22,969 nt of DNA from an uncultured Parasphingopyxis sp. (GTDB lineage Bacteria; Pseudomonadota; Alphaproteobacteria; Sphingomonadales; Sphingomonadaceae), in contig CAJQMX010000074.1 in the NCBI GenBank assembly GCA_905479515.1, forward strand, positions 1 to 22,969, read 5' to 3'. A program made the position numbers and the translations under genes. The notes beneath the pieces are model-generated. The model was not told the origin of the DNA and did not search any database. It saw only the letters and a program-made list of their open reading frames with translations. Shown one piece after another: positions 8,338 to 15,701 of the stretch. Position 1 is the stretch's first letter. Every line of letters starts with the position of its first letter.

Positions 8338-9261
8338 TCAACGGATCCGATCGAGAAGCATTTCGACCATCTCTTTGTCCGAGCGCGCGACGATGTCGAG
8401 CGGCCGGTTTTCCTTCCGCATGAGAGCGATCAAGAGGCAGGCTGTGAAGGGCCAGAAAGATGAACCGGCCGGTAGTGTATACCCGCCAATCATCGCGGTT
8501 AGCCGTTCGGCGATCGGTGGGTATTGGCGATTGCCCCAATGCGCGTGACTTGGGGTCATTATATGGATAATCACCGCAGCGATCACTATACCCATTGCGC
8601 GCTTCTGCTGAACTAGGGCGAAGTCGTATTTGTGCTTCTTTGCATAGGCGGCAAGACCGCTCGTCATGAAGTCGCGGGCATACGTGTCGCAGGCGATTTC
8701 CTATTCTGGTAGCGTAGAGGGGGCACTGTTGTCGGCACAAAACATAACGTGCTGAAATTCATGCAGTAGCGCGAAGGCCAACGCGAGCGAGATGAGATCG
8801 AACGCCGCCATATGCTGGACGTCATCCAAGCTTTCACGATCAGCGGTCGGCTTAGGTACGTCCGCTGGCCAAGAGATGTCAGTTGTCTGCTGCGCCACAA
8901 TGAGCGACTGGGCAGAGCCGATGCGCTGCTTGAAATCAAATTCATACTGGCCAAGTTCAGCGTCGATGTTGAGGGCTTGGTCGAGGGGTATCCCGTTCGA
9001 AGTCGCAATAACCAACGCCGGCGCGTACACTTCGATGGCTCGCCATACGCTGAAGCCCAGCAGCCAGAAGAAATCTATCGTCTTCATATCGAATTGGATA
9101 CGCTTAGCGTCTGCGTTCATTGTGACGCCTTCGGCATTTGGCGCAACTTCGATAGTATGTCCGTATTTTGTCCAAAGACGGCTCATCTCATCGGCGCGCT
9201 CGGGGACAGCACCGCGCAAGAGGTAAAGGATGATCGTTCGATCAGATGATTGAGTTGTCAT
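8338..9261 (-). pseudogene. Lit-like (U49) zinc metallopeptidase interrupted by one in-frame TAG
   Basis: Read through the TAG at 8701-8703, the frame encodes 307 codons, close to the length of E. coli Lit (297 aa). A zincin motif HEFQH lies at 167-171 in a hydrophobic helix, and the expected downstream acidic cluster EIACD at 188-192 comes right after the amber codon 187, so metal ligands sit on both sides of the break. The second half (AYAKKHKYDF... AMGIVIAA... YPPIAERL) is fully open and protein-like. Lit cleaves EF-Tu after phage T4 infection; the same role here is inference. ATG 9261 has GAGGA upstream and overlaps the previous stop (ATGA). One base change (CAG or GAG to TAG) explains the break; a sequencing error or suppression is also possible. 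The first fragment alone lacks the second metal-binding motif. Confidence 0.7.
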
Positions 9262-10637
9262 GTTTTTTGTTCCTCGGTTCTCAAATGCGTTATTGAGGAC
9301 AAGACAGAATTTTCCCAAATAGTGCTACATTCAATATCGCCATCGCGCTCAAACCATTGTGTTGCGCCCGGGATAAGATCGAACGGAATTGGGTTTGTCG
9401 CTAGCGGATTGTGATACACTTCGAGTTCTTGGCACCATGCTTCGCCCCACGGCCAGAGCGATTCATACTCGGCACTGCCGACTGAAAGCTCGAAGTCGAT
9501 GGGCTCAAGTGCCCCAGGCGTTCGGTCAAAAAGGATGCCGCGCCGAACCATTTCCAATCCGTAGGGCCGCCATCCTGCGAGAAAGCCCATACGATTGAAC
9601 TTGGCCATCGTTCCGGCATTGCTGAAAATCACAGCTGAAAGATGTGTGAATTCGGGATTGCGAAACAGGCCAGCTGGGATGCTGTGTTCTCCCGTAAGAT
9701 TGCTGATAGGTGTATTAATGGCGCGGCGGCTGGATCCTTCCCCTTCAACATCGGCGCGCAAGCCGTAAAGATATGTTGGTAGTGCCTCACGGCTCCATAC
9801 CATCGAACCCGACTCGTGGAAGTCGGCGATTGCGAGGGCAAAGGCGTGACCCTTTACATGATCCAGTTCATGATAATTGCGCTGTAGCTTGCCGCGCAAG
9901 GTCTTTGCGAAGCGCTCCGCGGGCGCGCCGGTTAGGCGCTCGGTTCGGTCGTCGGGAGCATGCACCCATTCGCCAATGCCGCCTGATCGCGGAGTCGCTG
10001 AGTTTGCTGTCACCGCCTCGATCCAACAGCTGGCACCATCCTTTTCGATCCAGAAGTCCGGCGAAACATGATCCTGCCGCACCCCCAAGCCCTGCTCGCG
10101 GAAGCAGGCGAGCAGGTAAAGTTCGAAGAGCCTTGCTGAAAAATTGTTGGTTTGCAGATCGGTGACGAAATTTGCGTCGGGTTTGGGAAGCGCCAGATAG
10201 CATTCGCCGACCGCCATGAGGGCTGGCACATGACTGATCGTGCTGGTCAAAAGCCGAAACTCCGGCGAGATGCCGCGGGGGCCGACTTTCATCAGTGGCG
10301 CTCGTTTCCGCGCACCGGGCGGAACTGGTTCTGGAGGGTCGCCTCCACGCATGTTGACGCTGAGCCGGTCGAGCGCTGCTTCCGGACTGAATATTGGTCC
10401 GCTCTCGTCCACCAAAACCCAGCGGTAATCGGTACGGCGGCGCAGAACCAATGTCGAAAACGTTCTTTGTTCAGGGTCGAGGAGAATGCAACCGCATGCG
10501 GTGCCGTACCCGACCTGGTACGCGCTGAAGATGTGCGACGGCTCGAAGTTTGGTCCACGCTCGAGCGAGAGAGCATGTAACTCGAATTGCCGCTGGCAAA
10601 TGGGTTTGATCAGCCGTTGTTCATCGCCGGTAGCCAT
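9258..10637 (-). CDS. Protein with PD-(D/E)xK-like motifs, larger of two paralogues
   Basis: The 459-aa product is not a family I can name. In the middle, LFELYL (E172), VSPDF (D194) and CWIEAVTAN (E207) follow the order and spacing of a PD-(D/E)xK nuclease core, but the usual Lys is replaced in the E-A-V version. The C-terminal part has FTHLSAVIFSNAG and YHNPLATNPIPFD. The smaller neighbour (10692-11630) shares the E..., PD, WIEA, S-x-VI-x-S and HNPLAxxPxP elements in the same order, so the two look like divergent paralogues. I chose ATG 10637 because GAGG lies five bases upstream; a GTG at 10643 is also in frame. It lies 54 bp after the paralogue, and its stop overlaps the Lit-like start by ATGA. 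Confidence 0.6.
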   Translation of the reverse strand: MATGDEQRLIKPICQRQFELHALSLERGPNFEPSHIFSAYQVGYGTACGCILLDPEQRTFSTLVLRRRTDYRWVLVDESGPIFSPEAALDRLSVNMRGGDPPEPVPPGARKRAPLMKVGPRGISPEFRLLTSTISHVPALMAVGECYLALPKPDANFVTDLQTNNFSARLFELYLLACFREQGLGVRQDHVSPDFWIEKDGASCWIEAVTANSATPRSGGIGEWVHAPDDRTERLTGAPAERFAKTLRGKLQRNYHELDHVKGHAFALAIADFHESGSMVWSREALPTYLYGLRADVEGEGSSRRAINTPISNLTGEHSIPAGLFRNPEFTHLSAVIFSNAGTMAKFNRMGFLAGWRPYGLEMVRRGILFDRTPGALEPIDFELSVGSAEYESLWPWGEAWCQELEVYHNPLATNPIPFDLIPGATQWFERDGDIECSTIWENSVLSSITHLRTEEQKT

Positions 10638-10691
10638 AGCCACCTCGATGGATAGCGGCGACCCGACGTCGACTATGTGGCCGCAAGCATG

Positions 10692-11630
10692 TCATTGGGC
10701 TTCCGTGGTCCGTGTTGGAACCAGAATGTCGTTTGTTTCCCATCCGTCGTCGCTACGTACGGTGACGAATTCCCGATCCCAAACGCCCCAGTTCATCGGC
10801 AATGGGACCTCAGCAAGGGGATTGTGGACATATGTGAGTGGCCGGGTCCGGCGCGACAGATTTCCAAGGCCGACACGCGACCAGATCACGCCCGAGATGT
10901 TGGCAAAACGCTCGTCGAGAAATGCCGTGCGCGGGATCGGATTGCCTTCGCGCTGGATGACGGGCGCCGCATGAAATCCTTCATCGAGAACATTTCCTGT
11001 CTCTCGGTCGACGGTGATGTACGCATCTCCAACCGGAAACAGAGTTGACATGATGAGCGGCAAAGGTTGTTCAGCGACATAGACGCCGAACCGGCTGGCG
11101 CTGATGGCGATAATCCGTGTGTCGTCGGGTGTAACCACACCTTGCTCGATATAATGTGCAATTCTTTGCGCTTTGGTCCAAAATGCCCCCGATGTCCGCA
11201 ACTGCGCTTGACGGATCGGCGCGGCAATTAGCCCGCCTCCTTCGTTCATGGGAATGGGCCGTACAATCTGGTCGGGACCAGGCGCACCTTCTTCGGGTGC
11301 TATCGCCTCGATCCAGATACGGTGATCATCTTCGAGAACGCATAAATCCGGTTGGCCACCGTCGCGCTGACGGTCGACCACGGGTAGCAATGTTCGCCCA
11401 GCGTCGAGCAGCGTACAGCCTAGATACATTTCCCAGAAACGACCGTCGACATCGCGCGCGAAACCCTGAGGGAAGTCCGGATCGGCATAGGGTTCATAGA
11501 TAGCCCACATCGATTCAATTAGATCGTGTAACTCCTGCTCGATCGGAGATTGCGCGACTTTCAGGTTTTGAAATCCGCGGTCGAGATTTGGGCCTTCAAC
11601 GTCGAAAAGTTTACTCATGTTACGGTTCAT
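10692..11630 (-). CDS. Protein with PD-(D/E)xK-like motifs, smaller of two paralogues
   Basis: The 312-aa product shows FWEMYL (E67), QPDLCVLED (D95) and WIEAIAP (E108), spaced like a PD-(D/E)xK core with Ile where Lys is usual. Further on come ISGVIWSRVG and VHNPLAEVPLP, matching the larger neighbour (ISxVIxS, HNPLAxxPxP). No family name is offered. ATG 11630 lies three bases after the stop of the upstream gene (ATGATGAATG) with no clear Shine-Dalgarno, so translation is probably coupled. An internal ATG four codons on is possible. Its role is presumably shared with the larger paralogue: DNA cleavage, or a catalytically changed DNA-binding relative. Confidence 0.6.
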   Translation of the reverse strand: MNRNMSKLFDVEGPNLDRGFQNLKVAQSPIEQELHDLIESMWAIYEPYADPDFPQGFARDVDGRFWEMYLGCTLLDAGRTLLPVVDRQRDGGQPDLCVLEDDHRIWIEAIAPEEGAPGPDQIVRPIPMNEGGGLIAAPIRQAQLRTSGAFWTKAQRIAHYIEQGVVTPDDTRIIAISASRFGVYVAEQPLPLIMSTLFPVGDAYITVDRETGNVLDEGFHAAPVIQREGNPIPRTAFLDERFANISGVIWSRVGLGNLSRRTRPLTYVHNPLAEVPLPMNWGVWDREFVTVRSDDGWETNDILVPTRTTEAQ

Positions 11631-11633
11631 TCA

Positions 11634-12188
11634 TCATGCGCGGCGCAACATCCGTTCGACACTCACGCGATGGTAGCCGTGCGTGTGCACTTGCCGCCGG
11701 AGCTGGTTCATGTCGTTCACACCGAATGCCACCGCGGCTTTCAGAGGGCTGGCGAAGGTCGCGTAAAACGACCAACGGACGCCGGTAGGCAATGGCGGGT
11801 TCTGTCGGCGGTCGGTAATGACAACGTCGCTCGGATCGCTAGTATTGCGGAAGGCATGGAAGGTGAACCAGTCAGGCCGTCGATATCGCGTGGCCTTGAT
11901 GAACGGCACGGATAGCACTTTCACATCGCTCTGATCGAGGATCCAATCGCGCTGCTCTAGGATCTGCCGCACCATATGCCCGACCATCTGCTTCACGCGA
12001 TCGGCCAGGACCTCCTCCCTGAACTCCTCCAAAAGCTGCTCCGCGATGCCCTCGACTGCCGGCTTGCTCAACTCCGACGCAGTTTCCAGGCGGGCAACGT
12101 TCTCGGGCTGTGTGAGAAAGGCCCAGATGCGTTGGCCAATGTCCGAGGCATAAAGAGATGCGAATTTATCAGGGTTATAGGCAAACAT
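11634..12188 (-). CDS. Hypothetical protein, first gene of the leftward operon
   Basis: The 184-aa product begins MFAYNPDKFASLYASDIG. The first 90 residues are helical and charged (RLETASELSKPAVEGIAEQLLEEF and so on). The second half contains DWFTFHAFRNTSDPSDVVITDRR and resembles no domain I know. No signal peptide, membrane helix or metal motif is visible. ATG 12188 is favoured by an excellent AAAGGAGGG six bases upstream; a longer frame to 12239 would run through the predicted promoter. Its start is 16 nt from the predicted transcription start. As the leading gene it could be a sensor or specificity component; that is a guess. Confidence 0.7.
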   Translation of the reverse strand: MFAYNPDKFASLYASDIGQRIWAFLTQPENVARLETASELSKPAVEGIAEQLLEEFREEVLADRVKQMVGHMVRQILEQRDWILDQSDVKVLSVPFIKATRYRRPDWFTFHAFRNTSDPSDVVITDRRQNPPLPTGVRWSFYATFASPLKAAVAFGVNDMNQLRRQVHTHGYHRVSVERMLRRA

Positions 12189-12200
12189 GACCGGCCCTCC

Positions 12201-12239
12201 TTTACCGGGCAAATATGACCGGTTATACATCTGTGTCAA
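12201..12239. promoter_or_regulatory. Overlapping divergent sigma70-like promoters with an internal inverted repeat
   Basis: Plus strand: TTTACC (12201-12206), 17-bp spacer, TATACA (12224-12229), directed at the nuclease/TIR/HEPN operon. Minus strand: TTGACA (12239-12234), 17-bp spacer, ATATTT (12216-12211), directed at the leftward operon. The two promoters occupy the same 39 bp, so only one polymerase can bind at a time. ACCGG (12204-12208) and CCGGT (12219-12223) form an inverted repeat inside this region and could be an operator. Identified by eye. Confidence 0.55.
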
Positions 12240-12283
12240 TGGTGGCGGGATAGTCGGCGCGCCGCAGTGGTCAGGGAGGCTTG

Positions 12284-12919
12284 ATGGAATTCGAGGATCT
12301 TGTGACGGCTTTGAAACCGCCGCCGAACCGTGTTGGAAAATCGGATGACCTGCACGAGCATCATCTTTACGAAGGGGCCGTCATGGTCGCCTTTACTATG
12401 CATCTGCTTCGTGCAGCGGGTGCGCGGCACGTTCGCATCCATCCCGATGGTGAACATGGGAAACAGTTCGATTTCACGGGCTGGCTCGGGCGCCGGGAAT
12501 TCGCAAAGGTTTCGAGCCTCGGCAGCACGGCCTATGGCGGAGTCTATCAAAACCCGGTCGGCGAAACGATCACCGCCCACCCCAAATCAGGCCTTGGCGA
12601 TGTCGTTTCGGAGGTATGGGGTCTTCGGATAGTAGCCGAGTGCAAGGGCGGGATCATCAACACGCGGCACTTGGGTCAAGTGTCGCGCCTGTACCGGGGA
12701 CTTTGCGAAACCGTCGGGCTTTTGATGGCAACGCCATCGCCGGGGCGTCAGATCGCCGTGGTTCCATCGACCGATAGCACCTTGCGGCTGGCTGAGCGGC
12801 TCGCGCCGCGTTGCGCATTAGCCGGTATCGAGATTGCGCTTGTCGATAGCCATGGCAATGTCATGTACGTGAAGCCAGAGAGGACTATAGAAAAGGTGAC
12901 GGAAGGGAATAATGGATGA
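12284..12919 (+). CDS. PD-(D/E)xK nuclease-like protein, first gene of the TIR/HEPN operon
   Basis: The 211-aa product carries a readable PD-(D/E)xK signature. An N-terminal helix holds E30 (HHLYEGAVMVAF), and SGLGDVVSEVWGLRIVAECKGG provides D106 and the E119-C-K121 dyad, with the GD...ECK spacing of restriction-endonuclease-like folds. An alternating strand/helix region follows (GRQIAVVPSTDS, GIEIALVDSHGN). No DNA-recognition domain is visible. ATG 12284 is preceded by AGGGAGG five bases upstream; a TTG one codon earlier is less likely. The stop overlaps the TIR gene start by ATGA, so these genes form one translational unit. It may be an effector nuclease or a specificity component; this is inference. 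Confidence 0.7.
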   Translation: MEFEDLVTALKPPPNRVGKSDDLHEHHLYEGAVMVAFTMHLLRAAGARHVRIHPDGEHGKQFDFTGWLGRREFAKVSSLGSTAYGGVYQNPVGETITAHPKSGLGDVVSEVWGLRIVAECKGGIINTRHLGQVSRLYRGLCETVGLLMATPSPGRQIAVVPSTDSTLRLAERLAPRCALAGIEIALVDSHGNVMYVKPERTIEKVTEGNNG

Positions 12920-14028
12920 GGAGAGTACTGACGGTTGGGCTGAACTATACTGGCGATGCTATTGACGGTGTGGAAATCGACAACCTGGGGCTATGCCGCC
13001 CCGAGGTCGATCGAGAGAGGGCCGCATATCCGCTCTATGAGTATGACACGATCATCATCAACCCGGAGAGCTATACGCATTTCCTATTCGGAAGTGCGGG
13101 CGAGTTCTCCGACGAAGATAATGAATTGGGTAAGTTGAAGCGGCAGAAGGACAGCTATGACATCGACTCCGCTTTCGACGCCGAGGATCGGCAAAAGGAG
13201 ATGGAGGCCGCGATTGCGGATGGCGCAACTATCGTTTGGTGCCTGTCCGAACCGAAGCGGATGAACTTCTTCGGTTATCGCGAAACGCATTTGGGATACG
13301 TGGCCCCGAAAGTGGCAAAATTCGTGAAACGCTCGGACCTTCTCGTGAAGAAGGGACGCAGGATGGGTTTAGTTGATCCGGATAGTCCATTTACGCGCTA
13401 TTTTGAGGTGATATCGCAGACGGGCGGCTGGACATTGTGCCTGTCTGACCCCGGCGAGAACTACGTTTCGATCGCCGCGACGCCCGAAGGTTACAGCTTG
13501 GGCGGCTACATATCGTTTGGGGCAACGACTGGCTGGCTGCTCACTGCTCCAACATCGCAAGAGGCTGAGAACCAGCTCGTCCGCGATAGCCTGTTGCTGG
13601 AGAAAGCAAACCCGGCGCATGAGAAGTATCATGGCATATTCCTCAGCCACACTGGTGTCGACAAACCGTTCGTTCGCCAATTGCGCAAGGATCTCCTTGC
13701 CCATGGGGTGGAGCACGTTTGGCTGGACGAGGCCGAAATCGACATCGGGGACTCGCTGATCGCCAAAATCGAAGAGGGCATAAAGCTCAGCCGCTTCATC
13801 GCCGTGGTCTTGTCGAAAAAATCGATCGGCGCGCCTTGGGTCAAGAAGGAATTGGACGTGGCGATGAACCGAGAGATATCCAGCGGGGAGGTCGTCGTCC
13901 TGCCGCTGCTCTATGAAGAGTGCGAGCTTCCAGAGTTCCTGAAGGGGAAGCTCTACGCCGACTTCTCGAAGCCCGAAGACTATGAAACTGTCCTCGGTAA
14001 ACTCCTGCGTCGGCTCCGGATCGCCTGA
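12916..14028 (+). CDS. TIR-domain protein with a novel-looking N-terminal domain
   Basis: The C-terminal 130 residues of this 370-aa product are a TIR domain. It has GIFLSHTGVDKPFVRQL (240-256), VWLDEAEIDIGDSL (268-281), FIAVVLSKKSIGAPWVKKEL (294-313) and VVVLPLLYEECELPEFL. Glu312 in WVKKEL matches the catalytic Glu of TIR NAD+ hydrolases. The first 235 residues are not recognised; EYDTIIINPESY and ATIVWCLSEP look like strands of a Rossmann-like fold, and a later part (GWTLCLSDPGEN, GYSLGGYISFG) is beta-rich. TIR effectors in defence systems cleave NAD+ or make signal molecules after phage sensing. It overlaps the upstream gene by four bases (ATGA) and the downstream gene by one (TGATG), so stoichiometric co-expression is likely. 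Confidence 0.85.
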   Translation: MRRVLTVGLNYTGDAIDGVEIDNLGLCRPEVDRERAAYPLYEYDTIIINPESYTHFLFGSAGEFSDEDNELGKLKRQKDSYDIDSAFDAEDRQKEMEAAIADGATIVWCLSEPKRMNFFGYRETHLGYVAPKVAKFVKRSDLLVKKGRRMGLVDPDSPFTRYFEVISQTGGWTLCLSDPGENYVSIAATPEGYSLGGYISFGATTGWLLTAPTSQEAENQLVRDSLLLEKANPAHEKYHGIFLSHTGVDKPFVRQLRKDLLAHGVEHVWLDEAEIDIGDSLIAKIEEGIKLSRFIAVVLSKKSIGAPWVKKELDVAMNREISSGEVVVLPLLYEECELPEFLKGKLYADFSKPEDYETVLGKLLRRLRIA

Positions 14029-15365
14029 TGAGTAATGCTGGGACGGGTCCGAGCAATGCGATGATCTCCGCGATGTCGGATCTGTGGCAGCTACGCCCGC
14101 CGGGGCCGGATAATATCCTCGCGCATCCAGCGTTCGAGCGGCTACGCGAAGCCTGTCGTGACGGCTACCCGAATGCAGGCAAGAAGGGACCGGCCTTCGC
14201 ATTGTCGACCGCTTTGCGGTCTCTGGGTCTTCCCTGCGGCCTGCAAAAGCAGACGGCTCATCTGGCGTTGCCCGTTGAGGCCGCGGCGATGGGCCTGGAC
14301 GCGGCGATGCAGGCGACCCATGCCAAACGCGTCCATCTCCTGCCGCTCGATCTGGCTGCCGACCTTCCGTCAGTAGCTTTTGGCCCGGCGAAAGTGGGCC
14401 GGCTCACGGCGGATGAACTGCGGTCCTTGGTCGATGAAACCAGGATGAAGCGGACTCATCCGCGACAGGACTTCGACGCCGAGCGCTTCTCCGAGTTTCA
14501 CTGGCTGATTGTCGAGGAGGCCGTTGCGCTCGAACAGGAGCCGGAGGCCCGTGCCATCCCGGTGCTGTTCATGGACTTGAGCCGGGACCTAGGTCAGATA
14601 GAGCCGCACAAAGGCCGGTTTCCTGCCGCTGTTGAGGACGCGCTGTTCTTCCTGCTGTTGGCACCATGGGAAAGCTGGTCGACGATGGCGGAAGTCGATT
14701 GGCGCGGTTTTCGAGTCCCGTGGATCTACACCGTCGACAACGACATCTTCGTCCGTCTCAATTCGCCGCCGTCCCCAGATACACTGAGTTGGGAACCTCG
14801 AATCTACGACGACGGCTATGGCAGGACCATCGAGGAGGAGCGGCCCGTCGGTTTGCCCATGGAAGACAGCGTCGCAACGGAGTTACCGGTCTGGGATCAG
14901 AGCCGCTGGGCGATCGTCGAACAGGCGAAGCAATCGGTTCTGTTCGAAACGCCAATCACTCACTTCCTGGTCCGCGCGTTCTTGGTGGACGGCATCGACG
15001 AATTCTTAGCGCATATCACGACAATCGAAGCGGCGCTGGGCCTGCGTGCCGATTACCAAAAGGGCTTTCGGGTTGCGCCGGACCGCCACAAGCGGTTGAA
15101 CGCATCAAGAAAAATGCGTGGTCGCGTTGCTGGGCTGCTCGGAGATCGCTGTTATGCCGACCAGTATGAGCAGCTTTTCGATGTGAGAAGCGCGTTTCTC
15201 CACGGACGCACGATGTCGGCTATTTCAACCCAACAACGGGTGATGGCGCGTTCTCTAGCTCGTCAGGTTGTCGAGGCGCTGTTGTTCGCGACGCAGGCCG
15301 GGCCGATCGTTTCGCGAGAGCACTTCCTTGATGACCTGCTCGATAAAGGGGTGACCAAAATCTAG
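14028..15365 (+). CDS. HEPN-domain protein (R-x4-H) coupled to a TIR gene
   Basis: The C-terminal section of this 445-aa product reads as an all-helical HEPN domain, similar to the ApeA-type group. It has FLAHITTIEAALGL, then RLNASRKMRGRVAGLLGD, then YEQLFDVRSAFLHGR with R387 and H392 forming R-x4-H, the ribonuclease signature of HEPN proteins. The N-terminal 300 residues are not recognised; they contain a tryptophan-rich patch (WESWSTMAEVDWRGFRVPW, about 212-230). HEPN RNases usually cleave RNA or tRNA and cause abortive infection. The ATG shares one base with the TIR stop. An internal ATG at 14061 is possible, but the overlap favours 14028. It is the last gene of the rightward operon and ends in TAG. 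Confidence 0.75.
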   Translation: MSNAGTGPSNAMISAMSDLWQLRPPGPDNILAHPAFERLREACRDGYPNAGKKGPAFALSTALRSLGLPCGLQKQTAHLALPVEAAAMGLDAAMQATHAKRVHLLPLDLAADLPSVAFGPAKVGRLTADELRSLVDETRMKRTHPRQDFDAERFSEFHWLIVEEAVALEQEPEARAIPVLFMDLSRDLGQIEPHKGRFPAAVEDALFFLLLAPWESWSTMAEVDWRGFRVPWIYTVDNDIFVRLNSPPSPDTLSWEPRIYDDGYGRTIEEERPVGLPMEDSVATELPVWDQSRWAIVEQAKQSVLFETPITHFLVRAFLVDGIDEFLAHITTIEAALGLRADYQKGFRVAPDRHKRLNASRKMRGRVAGLLGDRCYADQYEQLFDVRSAFLHGRTMSAISTQQRVMARSLARQVVEALLFATQAGPIVSREHFLDDLLDKGVTKI

Positions 15366-15486
15366 TGTTGTAGCGGTTAGACCGCCGGCTCGGCAGTACA
15401 CCTACCAGCTGAGTTCGAGCTCACACGCCCTTGTAATTGCTTCGTATTGGCGGCCACTCAGTACCAGTTAAGTTTCTAGCTCAGCC

Positions 15487-15669
15487 TTACTTTTTTGGTT
15501 TCTGCGATGTCGTTGGGTAGACGTCACAACCAAGGATGTCATCATTTTCTGCTGGGTTGTAGCCTGGCCTCGGTGCCTTTTTCCAGATTGTTGCCTCATC
15601 GAGTTTGATCATTGGCCGGGTCAACGAAATAAGGGGTTTGCGCTTGCAATCACAAAACAAACAAGGCAT
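15487..15669 (-). CDS. Possible small protein with a CxxCxC motif
   Basis: A 60-codon frame starts at ATG 15669 and reads MPCLFCDCKRKPLISL, then KLDEATIWKKAPRPGYNP, ending in a lysine-rich QKPKK. The CLFCDC cluster could bind metal. The ATG lies inside the palindrome at 15667-15690, so this gene, if real, would be controlled from the same site as the divergent MerR-like gene. There is no convincing Shine-Dalgarno, and a longer version could start at 15720 inside the neighbouring gene. It may be spurious. Confidence 0.3.
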   Translation of the reverse strand: MPCLFCDCKRKPLISLTRPMIKLDEATIWKKAPRPGYNPAENDDILGCDVYPTTSQKPKK

Positions 15670-15690
15670 CTTGTTGTAAACAACAAGATG
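15667..15690. promoter_or_regulatory. 24-bp perfect palindrome, likely operator of the MerR-like regulator
   Basis: CATCTTGTTGT (15667-15677) is the exact complement of ACAACAAGATG (15680-15690) around AA. It ends 11 bp before the GTG start of the MerR-like gene. Regulators of this type bind dyads in their own promoters, so autoregulation is the simplest reading. It could also form an RNA hairpin just before the start. Confidence 0.6.
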
Positions 15691-15701
15691 GCGAGTTCCG
15701 C

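Larger units (their letters stand above)
15366..15701. other. 336-bp spacer between cargo blocks
   Basis: It begins with a short GCGGT/ACCGC hairpin (15373-15385) just after the HEPN stop, without a T-tract. The middle holds a possible small leftward gene (15487-15669). The right end holds the palindromic control region of the MerR-like regulator. No RNA gene or mobile element was recognised. Confidence 0.5.

Noticed and set aside
8330..8740. 136-codon minus frame overlapping the Lit-like second half
   Set aside because: Arg/Cys-rich product in the wrong frame. The overlapping frame 8338-8700 clearly continues the metallopeptidase (EIACD, AMGIVIAA, PPIAERL).
13369..14202. 277-codon minus frame opposite the TIR gene
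   Set aside because: It mirrors the GC-rich codons of the TIR/HEPN genes; the plus-strand frames carry clear domains and coupled starts.
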